Source: Larix kaempferi
Taxonomy: Eukaryota > Streptophyta > Pinopsida > Pinales > Pinaceae
Direction: 5' to 3'
Assembly: GCA_027924585.1 (NCBI GenBank)
Contig: BSBM01000386.1
Coordinates: 5,844,501 to 5,908,500, forward strand
Length of the DNA: 64,000 bases
This document shows positions 32,344-43,569 of the stretch, piece after piece. How positions within the stretch are numbered: position 1 is the stretch's first letter; the number at the start of each line of letters is the position of its first letter. The notes under the pieces were generated by a model. The model saw only the letters and a list, made by a program, of their open reading frames with translations, made no database searches and had not been told where the DNA came from. The position numbers were made by a program, and so were the translations under genes.

Positions 32344-33747
32344 CTAATCGATGACTAACTTTGAGTCCCTAAACACTTGTAAATGTTGAGCACCTCTCAG
32401 GTGAGCCAAAGAAGGTGACAAATTTAGAGCCAATAGTTCTGATATATTATTTTCATTAATACTGTAATTTGTTATAACATTTTTAGATGAATTTTCAACC
32501 ACTTTATCATGTAATTTTTGGTAATTTTTGTCTTGCTTAATTCCTTCTTCGATCTGATTTTCCAGATCAGTTTTAAAAGTACTGATTGCTGCTATAAAAC
32601 TTAATCTAGCATTTCTTCTCAATGCATCAACAACCTTATTTTCCTTTCCATTAATGTGATGGATCTCAAAATCGTACTCGCTAACGAAAGCTAACCACCT
32701 AGCTTGCCTTGCGTTAAGATTTGTTTGATCTAAAAGATACTTTAAGCCCTTATTATCAGTCACTAAAATGAATTTTCTTCCAATCAAGTGATGGCGCCAC
32801 ATCTTTAAAGCATGTATCACGACTGCCAACTCAAGATCATACGTTGCATAATTCTTTTCATGTATTTTTAACTTCCTTGACTCAAAAGCAATTGCATGAC
32901 CTTCTTGACTTAAGACCCCTCCAAGTCCTTCGTTGCATGCATCTGTGCATACGACGAAATCATTATTAGGATCTGCAATTTTTAAGATGGGTGCAGTGGT
33001 TAACAATTCTTTTAACTTATTAAAGCTGTCTTGACACTTTTGATCCCATATGAATTTCTTCCCTTTCTTCTGCAAAGAAGTGACGGGGTTAGCAATTCTG
33101 GAAAACCCTTCAATAAACTTTCTATAATACCCCGTTATTCCCATGAATGACCGTACATCAGTTACATCTTTAGGGACAGGCCATTCATTTATTGCTTTTA
33201 TCTTATCAAGATCAATAGAAATACCATCTTTTGAAATTATATGACCCAAATACTGAATTTTATCTTTATAGAAATCACACTTACTGAACTTGGCGTAAAG
33301 CTGGTGATCTCTAAGTATTTGTAAAATGATTTTTAAATGTTCATCATGCTCTTCTTTAGTCTTTGAGTAAACCAAGATATCATCAATGAATACCACTACA
33401 AACTTATCCAAATATTTATGCAGAACGTTGTTCATTAAACACATGAACATTGCCGGTGCGTTAGTTAGCCCAAAAGGCATAACTACGAACTCGTAGTGTC
33501 CATAACACGTTATGAATGTAGTTTTGAATATGTCTTCGTCTTTTATCCGGACTTGATGATAACCCGACCTTAGATCGATTTTAGTGAATATCTCTGCTCC
33601 ACGTACTTGATCAAATAGATCATCTATGCGGGGTAATGGATAACAATTGTTAATTGTCATTTTATTAAGCTGACGGTAGTCAATGCACAAATGCATGGTA
33701 CCGTCTTTCTTTTTAACAAATATTACTGGTGCTCCCCAAGGGGACAC
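32344..33747 (-). pseudogene. Gypsy reverse transcriptase and RNase H (467-codon open frame)
   Basis: RT blocks: [43 protein letters not shown] (first catalytic Asp), [13 protein letters not shown], and the catalytic [12 protein letters not shown]. RNase H follows with [35 protein letters not shown] and [13 protein letters not shown], then the [15 protein letters not shown] linker. It is the longest open stretch of the element. A TAG in place of a sense codon just upstream (NYI-stop-PSVSPWG) separates it from the protease part, so it is called a pseudogene although RT itself looks intact. Confidence 0.9.
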
Positions 33748-33753
33748 ACTGGG

Positions 33754-35109
33754 CTATATGTAGTTTATATCTATTAACTCTTTCCACTGAGATTTTAATT
33801 CATTTAACTCCAGAATATTCATCCTATGGGGGGCCTTTGAGTTTGGCACCGCACCAGGTACTAACTCAATGGTGAAGTCAAGTTCTCTTTTCGGAGGTAA
33901 TCCTGGAATTTCTTTCGGAAATACATCAGAAAAGTCCCTAAGGATGGGAATATCCTCTAGTTTTAACTTGTCTTCTTCAGATGTGCATTCATCATTAACA
34001 ACATTAACAGCAAACAATTTACAACCTTTTCTAGCAGCTCTCTTTACTTGTAAGGAAAAAATCTGCCTTACTGAAATTTGCGTAAGAATTCCTTTTACTG
34101 TTTCTAAATTACCTTCATTATTTATACAAGTAAAAAATTTATCATAACAATTCAATATAACTCTATGTTGTTCAAGCCAATCCATGCCAATTAACAGATC
34201 ATATGAACCTAAGGGTAAAACATTCAGATTAACTTGCGTTTTCAGCTGATTTAAAAATACTTCACAATTCTGTACATAATTTGTAACCTTTCATTTAGTT
34301 CTTGTTGCAAGCTGAACTAACCATGCATTATCAAATTTTTCTATTTTTAGCTTGCAACGGTTTACTAAAGTAGGTGAAATATAACTTAAATTTGCACCAG
34401 GATCTATCAAAATAGAAATAGACTCGTTTTGTATCGTACCTTCAATTTCGACCATGGATGTTTGATGGTTCGCTTGACAGTTCTCCAATGCTGCATTTAT
34501 CCTGGGCATTTCTCTTGCGATATCTCCAACTGTAGGTTCTGCTTGCATAGTATGTATGTTGTTGGATGTTCTCTTGTTGCGTGGGAAATCTACTCTCTTG
34601 TGTGGTCCACCACATTCATAGCACTTTATGGGTCCTTTCTGCTCAACGTACCTATTGTTATTGTTATTATTATTGCTGTGATTATTAGGTACATTCCTTG
34701 TAGCAGTAGTGTTCTGAGATGTATTATTCCGATAATTATTAGGAAAATTTATGTTATTAAAGTTTTTCTTAAAACCTCCAGCATTCTGATTAAAGTTCTT
34801 CTTTTTATAGTCATACTGATTAGTTTTACTATTCTTCCAGCCAGTTGTTCCTTCTCTTTTTATGTTTTGGTCAAAACAAAAATTTGCCTTCTCAATACGA
34901 TCTTTTATATTAAACGGTAAACAACCGAGAAACCTTTGCACTTTAGGCTTTTCCTCAACCATATAGGGTACGTACCTCAGTAATCTAAGAAACTTACTGC
35001 ATAGTTCTTTCATGTTCATTGTACCCAACTTTAAGTCATAAAACTCCTTCGATTTATCCTCAAAATAGTGTTCAGACAAGAACTTCTTTTTAAATAAACT
35101 TTTAAACAT
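33754..35109 (-). pseudogene. Gypsy gag C-terminus and protease, decayed
   Basis: Capsid end with QRFLGCLPFNIKDRI, an Asn-rich linker (runs of N near 34650-34700), and a zinc knuckle CYECGGPHKRVDFPRNK with the last Cys changed to Phe. The protease has LIDPGANLSYISP, where active enzymes have D-S/T-G-A, so Pro replaces the Ser/Thr. A frame change at 34291 separates this from the next part, MDWLEQHRVILNCYDK with FSDVFPKEIPGLPPKRE, the usual segment before RT. Confidence 0.85.
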
Positions 35110-35763
35110 AGTCCAATTTACTTCTTTTTCTTTTATGCTCTTGATTCTTTTCAGATCCTACCACTAGATATCTGCCTTTCTGGTCAGATTGTAAATAGCC
35201 ATCTTGGCTTTCAGTTGAGAAGAGTAGTCATAAATATTAAAGTACTTTTTCATTCTAGATAGTCAAGCTTATGCTGTCTCACCCTTCTCACTTTTGCAAT
35301 TAAAAGTAGGTGGCTTAATCTTTTTAAATTCACTGGTAATCTGCTCATGATGCTTATGTTTTCTCTTTTTAGAGCAGCACTCACTATTATTGCTATCATA
35401 ATTTACATCATCATTACCTGAATCAAACTTAGAAGATGAGTAACTGTTCCTTTTATCGTTCCTTGTTTTCTTATGCTTATGTTGGTGGGACATTATTTAA
35501 GAATCAGCTCTAAATTCTAATTTTTTGCCTCTTTCTTCACTGTGACAGTTTCCTTTTAAATTTTGCTATAATTCTTCCTATGCCTTAAGAATCCATTCAT
35601 TTTCTTCTTTAACAGCTTTTAACTCAGATTTTAAATACTGCACAGTGCGTAAAATTTCAGAAGATTGGTTGTTTAACTCAACATAAATTCCTTTAGTGTT
35701 ATTATGATTAATTTGTTCATTACGAGGAGATCTGTCCTCTGCTGATTCCTCTGGTATTTCCAT
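35110..35763 (-). pseudogene. Gypsy gag N-terminus, decayed
   Basis: Candidate start ATG 35763 (MEIPEESAEDRSPRNE), about 130 bases inside the primer site, followed by a coiled-coil-like stretch (SELKAVKEENEWILKA). A second open part 35269-35493 is Lys/His/Ser-rich and ends IKPPTFNCKSEKGE, the typical PPTF start of gypsy capsid. Stops and a frame change separate it from the capsid at 35109. Confidence 0.75.
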
Positions 35764-35892
35764 ACCTGCAATTAAAGGTCAATCTGTTCTGTGCAAAAAT
35801 AAAATTAAAATACAAAAGTTAGTAACATATACTTTTTGATTTATTTTTCTGTTTGCGTGCATGAACCTGATTCAGGCCTAGAGTTTGAACTT

Positions 35893-35906
35893 GCACTCTG
35901 ATACCA
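35893..35906 (-). other. Primer binding site of the chromovirus
   Basis: Minus-strand TGGTATCAGAGTGC two bases after the 5' LTR end; an initiator tRNA-Met type site. Confidence 0.88.
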
Positions 35907-35908
35907 CA

Positions 35909-38900
35909 TGTAACATCCCGAAAAAATTGCAAAAATTTAAAACTTTTCTATGTGACAATAAATGCTATTTAATAATGTGAAAATAGAACAATGCATGAAA
36001 TGTTATCTATATTTAGTTTTGCTGCTATACATCTCTTCTGTCGTTGTTTACAAAAGTTGATACCACTATTTTGACTAATGTACTTTTGTTTGGTTGATGA
36101 AGGGATCCTTCGGACGCCCCGAGGCTTACTTAGCATTCGTGCTAAAGCATGTGAATTCGTACTTGTGACAGATTGACAGGTAAGAGATAAAAGTTGCGAA
36201 AGTAATCAACAGTTTATCAAAGAAGATGCAGAATGTTCGTATTGCAGTGTTGTACCCAGAATTATTTGTTTTCTGTCATGTTTTCTATATGTAACAGCCT
36301 ACCTTCTACCTCCATGGCAATTTGTGGAAATTCCAAGTACAACTATTTTTTAACTTATTTTAAGGTCTATAACATGCGATGATAATATTGGTTTGAAATG
36401 TTTCTCTTTCTTCATGCATTATAAAGTATATAAGTGTATGTCTAAAATCAATCAATATGTATGTCTCTAAGGTCTATTTTAAAGTGTTTACAGAATTAAT
36501 ATCCAATCTTTGCAAGAATAGAGTTGTTGGCATTTTTAACCACTATCACATTTATATAATGTGAGTAGTGTGCCTTGTAATACCCTACGTGGTACTTACA
36601 TGATACTATATACACATTATGATTTCTATTTGTATCCCCCACTCTTTAAATCTTAAAGACTATCTTGCAATTAATATGAGTTATGTGCAAATCCTATTAT
36701 CTATGTGCAAACAATGTGTATGGTGTAAAGGTGTGTTAATATGAACACCATGGGATACTATGCTATATATTTGATAACATACAATATGCAAATAGATACA
36801 AGTTATTTACAAACTATGTACAAACATTATGGATTAAATGCAAGTATTGATACGCTAACCAAGTATTATATTGGTGTGTGTAATTTCATGGTCTAACATA
36901 TAGTCTTGGCGAGACCTATATTGAATTATATGCATTCTATGTGGCCTATGTAAATTCCTCCAACCCTTAACTAAATGCTACAAAGGTGACAATCCCGGAC
37001 CTTACCATAATTGTAACCCTATTGTATTAATTCTTTGATGTGAACGTTAATGTGTATTACAAGCTGGTGGGGGTAATGTCTCCTATGAATTGAATGCACA
37101 CAACTAACAAGAAGATAGTGGAAGTCTACCGTGGATAGCATAATGTGCTTAGTTCATGTGAATGTGTCTTAGTGTAACCTAGGAGTGCTGATTTGTAACT
37201 CGTTGATGCTTTGAATGTTGGTGATCAGGCTCCATGGTGGCTATGATAGTAATGGCTTAATAAATGTGATGGCAGGTTGGTGACTTCGTAGATCTCACCA
37301 ACAATCTACGCCGTTGATCTTGGCATGGATTTCAATGCTGTGGTTAAACCCTACCTTGCTGTATTCGATGAGTTTTAATTTGTTAGATTCATTTGGTGGT
37401 GGTGGTTCTGCATGGCCAACAGGCTGCTGGTTTTTAGCCTTGATGTTCTTCCCACAAAGGCGTAGTTTCCTGAGTTTCGAACTTGTGATCTTTGTATAAT
37501 ATGGAGCCAAGATTTATCTAAATTATACAGTGTTGAAGATTGCTGTTATCAGTCTTAGAATTTATCTTTTAGGTGGATTCGATACTTAACTTGTTTGATG
37601 GTTTGTTTAGTTTGATACTGGGTTTGTAATGAATAGCCAGAGGACCTCACTACCTCTCTCGGTGCCGTTTCACTGTATCGAATAAGTGTTGGCTCAAACT
37701 TCACTGGCATTCGTCGATACAAGGGTTTGGTTGCAACTACCTCAGGCTTGGCATTTGAAGCTGCTACGACTTTCAATAACATGGTAATGTGTTCGAACTC
37801 CTCATGTAGCTTTCATATTTGATCTTTAAGTGTTTGTTCAAATTGAGTCTTCATTCTTTGATAAGATAATGGTTTTAACCACAATCTTGATGTTGTTGTT
37901 GCAGGGTAACAACTCATTGGTTATGCTACAGTTTGGTGTCGTAGGTTGGCTACAACTATACCCAACCGGTAAGCCTTGACAATGTCTTGAGACATGTGTA
38001 GATGAGATGTCCGACGGTTTAGTGTTCTGTCTGTTGTGTTTTAAAAACTCAGAGAGTTTTGTAATCTTCGTAGGGATAGGGTTTGAAAAATTCTTGAAAG
38101 TATGGGGAGGATATGCCTCGACCCACATGGCAAAATCCATTTTGAAAATGAAATGTATAACCTGTAGGTTAAGTTTTGAGCTCTGTCCAATGGAAATCGA
38201 AATGTTTATAACCTATGTTGAAGTAGTTGAGTCTTTTCGTAAATTTTTGGCTTGGCCTGCAAACACCATCTTTAACTCATCATTAATGTAAATATGTGAT
38301 ATGTTTTGGCAACTACTATGTTTATATTGGTTAAGAATCGATGAATGAATGTATTTAGGAAGCAAGGATACGACTGTTTGATTTATAGGAACAATGAAAA
38401 GATTAGAATATTGATGAGGCTTACAGCCTGCATAAAATTTGTTTATTCAAAACAATGTTACTGCGTATTAAAGAAATAGGATAGTATTTCAGTGTGAGGG
38501 TTTAGCCTTTGTATAAAGTTAAATAATATACTTTAGTTGAGGTCTCAGCAATAACCTGTGTTTTCTATTTTGTTTGGAAATCTGCTACAGCCGTCTTGAT
38601 AACTCGAACTTACTAAACGAACAACAGGCATGTGTAATGTGCATTCGTTGACTCTGCTTAAACAGGCATTGTAATGTCTAAAAACTTTCAAACTGATAAT
38701 GAAATAAATAATTTCGATCTACAAGCATGTTTATGGTGTAATGTTTGGTTCTTGTCTTTATTCTTGTTATGAGAATGGCATTTGAGCCTATCTGTCTTGA
38801 TACTTCTGTTTAAAAAGATTTGTCTTTTATTTAAAGAAATGAAAAGTCAGAGAGCTCATTTAACTAGCTCGACTCTATAGAAGAATTGTAAAACGTTGGC

Positions 38901-40221
38901 TAAACACCAAGAAGAATTAACAATGTTTTATGGTTATAAAATAACTGGTAATGGTTTGAAAATAACATGAGCAAATCCTAGATTAGTAATATGTTACTTC
39001 TTATTTGTTTATCTGTTCTATAAGTAATAATAATAGCAAATTGTGGTTATTCTTGGAAATAAATGTTTGAGAAAAAAAAATGTAAAGAATAGAAATGATT
39101 TCTTTAACCAGTATGAACTCTATTATTTCTGTAAAAAATATTTACTGTTGTGATGAAAGGAATGAAAACAAGAATAGTACTGAGTAAAATGCAGTAGACA
39201 ATACTAAATAATTATTAGCAAATAATTTACAAAACATATAAAATAATACATTCATCACCATGGTAGCATGCCTATCTTATCATATCGATCCTAATCTGTT
39301 TCTGTACTGGAGTACGATTCTATTCCTTTTTGCATGGGGAAAAGTATAGAAACTATTTTATTCAATCACTTCTTATTCATACAGAATTATTAATTTGCAC
39401 AAGAACTGAAATAAATTTATTAAATAAATAGTTAAAGTTAAAACAACAGAACTGTAAATTTACAAATTAGATAACAGAACTTGAAATAAATTAGATAAGA
39501 CAAATAGAACCTGTAATTGACGATAGGCCGACAAACACCCAAGGAGGCCTGTTCCTCCCAACCTGCTTCAGAAGAAGCAGCTCAACTGCTGACTTCTAAT
39601 GAACCCCCGATCCTGCTTACTGATCTAGTAAGTGGGTGGAATCTGTGTAGAAGCAAGGCACTCAAAAATACCTTCTCCACTCGGTATCAACCTCCTGAAA
39701 AATTCCTTCTCTACTCAGCATCAACCTCCTAAACTCAATAAGAGTTTGGCAGACTCACAACATGATCAACAACAGCATATCCCCTCATCAAATCTCTTAG
39801 GTGCAAACACAACAAAACCCCAAGGTAAATTTCCTCATCAGGAAAAGTGACGAACCTCAGCTCACAATTTGATGGCTATTATATAGACTGCCTAGGTCTT
39901 TTAGTGGTCATTTTGAAATTAATGAGCCTCAAGCTCCAGTCCCATCTTTCGGGGCATTATGACCACATTTCAAGGGAGTTGCATCATGATGCTGCCACTT
40001 GTCCATTGCCTTCTACCCCAGATTCCATTCCACCTAGTGGATCAGTAACCACTCTTTCAACAGTCCTCTTAGCTGTTTGTCTCCTATTTTATTTATTAAA
40101 TAATAATATATTGTGCAAATTACAGTCATCCTTGGACACTTGTCCAATATAAACTTTACAATAAAAGTTATCATAATGTTTCTAAACACAAAATGTTTTC
40201 CATCTTAAAGGGTATGTTACA
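35909..40221 (-). repeat. 5' LTR of the chromovirus (4313 bp)
   Basis: Same ends as the partner LTR. Sense-strand (minus) open frames at 37295-37510, 37555-37782 and 37838-38140; the opposite-strand frame is 38007-38291. The promoter should lie in this LTR; I see no single TATA box that I can single out. Confidence 0.93.
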
Positions 40222-41166
40222 GAAAATGTCTCTAATGTTGAAGAACATTCGTTAGAAGTTATGTTTCTATCATACCGAGCGACTGAAGCAGAACATCAGT
40301 AAGATGTATGGTTTCTCTACAATGGATGCGACAATCATATGACACGTAACAAATAATTGTTTTCTGACCTAGATCCATCTATTAATTCAAATATCAAAGT
40401 GGGTGATCACTATCTCATTGCTACTCAAGGAAAAGGTATTGTACCTGTACTTACCAAATAGAATGAGAAGAAGTACATAAATGATGTATTCTATGTTCCA
40501 AATCTCAAGGTCAATCTGATCAGTGTGGGTCAACTGATTCAGAACAAGTATGATGTTAGGTTCATTGATTCCTATTGTGATGTCTATGATAAATCCCCTA
40601 GTAGAAGACTTCTAGCGAAATTAGAAATGACCAAGAATAGAATTTTCCCACTCAACCTGAGGAGTGCTATCCTGTCATAGTCATGTGCTCATACTGTCTC
40701 TAGTCAAGATGAATCTTGGTTGTGGCATTGTAGGTATGGTCATCTACCCTTTCATAGTTTCAGTCATCTGCAAAAACAATCCATGGTCAAAGGATTACCA
40801 GTCATGAATGAAAAGTCAATTTCTTGTGAAGACTGTATTTTAGGGAAACACCAAAGGGACAATTTTCCCACTTCTACAAATAGAGCCAAAGAACACCTTG
40901 AACTTGTTCACATAGACCTATGTGGACCCATGCAAACCCTATCTATAGGCGGTAGTATGTATTTCCTAACATTTATTGATGATTATAGAAGGAAAGTATG
41001 GATCTACTTTCTCAGAAATAAGTCAGATGCTTTCTCCAAATTCAAAGAGTTCAAAGCTTTGACTGAAAAGAAATCAGGTAAACCACTTAGAATACTCAGA
41101 TCATACGGTGGAGGTAAGTATGTCTCTCAGGACTTTGCAGAGTTCTGTAAGCATCATGGAATCTAG
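40222..41166 (+). pseudogene. Copia B protease and integrase, decayed
   Basis: Resumes copia B after the gypsy insertion. The protease reads VWFLYNGCDNHMT: the catalytic D-S is Y-N, so it is dead. YVPNLKVNLISVGQLIQNKY follows. Integrase zinc part: WHCRYGHLPFHSF (both His) and CEDCILGKHQ (both Cys). Core: VHIDLCGPMQ (first Asp), ILRSYGGGKY (Asp of the second position is Tyr), and further right QQNGVAKWKN near 41195, where the catalytic Glu is Lys. A stop follows CKHHGI. Confidence 0.86.
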
Positions 41167-43347
41167 CATCAATACACCACCAAATACACTCCACAGCAGA
41201 ATGGAGTTGCAAAATGGAAGAATCGTACTATCATGAACAAGGCCCAAAGTATGCTGTCATACAAGAAGTTATCAGATGAATATTGGGGAGAAGCTGTTGC
41301 ATGCTCAGTATGTCTTTTGAATAGGTCTCCCACAATAAGTGTCAAAAACAAGATACCTGAAGAAGCATGGAGTGGCACTTAGATTAGTGTCTTACATCTC
41401 AGGATATTTGGATGTGTTGCATTCGCACACATACCATACGAGTTAAGGAAGAAGTTAGACAAGAAGAGAGAAAGGTATATTTTCACAGGCTATAGTGAAC
41501 AATAGAAAGCCTGTAAACTGTATAATTCTGTCACCAAGAATGTAATGGTGAGCAGAGATGTCAAATTTATGGAAGACAAATGCTAGATTAATATAGCAGA
41601 CATTCCGCAGATATATAGTCTAGTACCACCAGAAACACTCAGAATGCCCATACTTGAAGTACAGCAGCAACAACAACAAGAAGGGACACCAGCAGACAGT
41701 CCACTACAGAACCAGAAAACCAGAATATTAAGGGATTTATATGAACAGACTCCTGTCATTGATGAGAAGCTACAATATGTTCTATTTTCATGTCAACCAA
41801 CATGTTTTCAAGAAGCATCAAAATATCCATCGTGGGTCCAAGCAATGAATGAAGAGATTGATTTTATTGAGAGGAATCATACATGGGATCTAGTTAATCT
41901 CCCATCAGATAAAACTTGCATTGGTGTAAAATGGGTCTATAAGACCAAGTTGAATGAAAAATCAAAGGTAGAAAAGTGCAAAGCAACGCTTGTTGCAAGA
42001 GGTTTTGCTCAACAATATGGTGTATACTATGATGAAACATTTGCTCGAGTAGCAAGGATGGACACCATCAGAGCTTTACTTGCAATAGTAGCTCAAAACC
42101 AGTGGCATGTTTATTAAATGGATGTAAAGTATGCCTTTCTCAATGGCATACTTGAGGAAGAAGTCTATGTAGACCATCCACCTAGTTATGTTGTCAAAGG
42201 TCAAGAACACAAGGTATGTAAGTTGAAAAAGGCCTTGTATGGTCTCAAACAAGCTCCATGAGCTTAGTACAGTAGAATTGATTCTTACCTCATCAAAAAT
42301 GGATTCAACAAGAGCAGCAATGAACACACTCTGTATGTCAAAACATATCAGGAAGGTAACATTCTACTTGTTTGTCTTTATGTTGATGATATGATCTATA
42401 CTGGAAATGTGATGCTAGAAGATTTTAAGACAGTCATGAAAAAGGAGTTTGAGATGGCTGATCTTAGTCTTATGAATTTTTTCCTTGGTTTGGAAGTTGA
42501 TCAAAGTGAAAATGGCATCTTCATCTATCAACATAAGTATGCTACCGACATTCTGCGGAGATTCAGAATGGAAAAATGTAAACTGGAAAAAACCCCCATT
42601 GCTACAAGAACCAGGTTAAGCAAAAATGATGATGAACCAACAATAAATTCTACAATTTACAAAATATTAGTAGGCAGTTTAATGTATTTGACTGCTACTA
42701 GAACTGATTTGATGTATGATGTTAGTCTTATTTCTAGAATCATGGAGTCTCCCAAAGAATCTCACTGGAAAGTTGGAAAAAGAATTTCGAGATATGTTGC
42801 AGGTACAATTGATTATGGACTTTGGTACACTCATTCATAGGACTGTCTCTCACAGGGTACCCAGACAATGATTTTGCAGGTAGTATTGATGATAGGAAAA
42901 TCACATCTGGTTATGCTTTTCATTTTGGTACCAGTCTTATTTATTGGGCTTCTTAGAAACAACCCATTGTGAGCATGTCTTCAGCAGAAGCATAATATAT
43001 TGTAGCAACTACAGCAACATGCCATGCAGTTTGGCTTAGAAGACTCTTGAATGAAATGGGACATACATAAAAAGAACCAACAACCATCTATTGCGACAAT
43101 AGTTATGCCATACAATTGTCTAAACACAATGTATTTCATAGGAAGAGTAAACACATTGACACTCGCTATCACTTCATACGTGAGTTAGTCAATAATGGAG
43201 AGATTAGTTTGATGTTCTATGGCTCTAAGGAGCAGTTAGTTGATATGTTTACCAAACCTTTGGGTACATCTTCATTTGAGTTTCAGAGGTAGCACTTAGG
43301 CATTTATAGTGTTGACCACACCATCCCACTTGATATTAATGGGGTGT
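41167..43347 (+). pseudogene. Copia B integrase tail, reverse transcriptase and RNase H, decayed
   Basis: Integrase tail and GYSEQ-KACKLYNS block to about 41590, then RT at 41644-42380: [53 protein letters not shown] and CLYVDDMIYTG (YVDD present at 42377). Stops follow WHVY and KQAP. RNase H: SLMYLTATRTDLMYDVSL, YPDNDFAGSIDDRK, SSAEA and the [10 protein letters not shown] region. KPLGTSSFEFQR is followed by a stop just before the polypurine tract ATTAATGGGGTG. Confidence 0.87.
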
Positions 43348-43564
43348 GTTAAGAGTTGTAATCTCATGTGTCATTGTTGGTTAAGTTAGTTGAGTTAGTT
43401 GTGGACTAGGACATTAGTCGTCCCATGGTATTCATTGGCCCATAGTATTAGTCAGTGTTTTTGAGTCTATGTGAAACTATATATATGTGAGTTTAATAAT
43501 GAGAAGGCAATCAATATGCCCTTTGAGTTTCCTCTCTTATTCTGTGTCCTTGCAAACTTTATCA
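43347..43564 (+). repeat. 3' LTR, copia B (218 bp)
   Basis: TGTTAAGAGTTG to CTTTATCA, followed by target duplication AGAAT. Confidence 0.93.
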
Positions 43565-43569
43565 AGAAT

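Larger units (their letters stand above)
26546..40221 (-). mobile_element. Ty3/gypsy chromovirus (Tekay/Del-like) with ~4.3-kb LTRs (TSD GAAAA)
   Basis: Complete LTR structure on the minus strand: 5' LTR 35909-40221, primer site, gag, protease, RT, RNase H, integrase with chromodomain, polypurine tract, 3' LTR 26546-30879. Target duplication GAAAA at 26541-26545 and 40222-40226 lies inside copia B. Order RT before integrase marks Ty3/gypsy, and the C-terminal chromodomain marks a chromovirus; long LTRs are known in the Tekay/Del clade, which is the basis of the clade guess. The internal region is only ~5 kb, so LTRs make up about 63% of the element. In the first ~205 bases the LTRs differ at about 10 sites. 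Confidence 0.93.
24917..43564 (+). mobile_element. Ty1/copia LTR retrotransposon B, split by a chromovirus (TSD AGAAT)
   Basis: LTRs of 218 bp at both ends, target duplication AGAAT at 24912-24916 and 43565-43569. Without the inserted gypsy element (26546-40221) the element is about 5 kb. Gag is left of the insertion and protease to RNase H right of it, all on the plus strand. By-eye comparison of the LTRs gives about 21 differences in 218 positions, so it is older than the chromovirus inside it. Confidence 0.93.

Noticed and set aside
34429-34920. 163-codon plus-strand frame with hydrophobic stretches
   Set aside because: Antisense of the Asn-rich gypsy gag; Val/Ile runs arise from reversed AAT/AAC codons.
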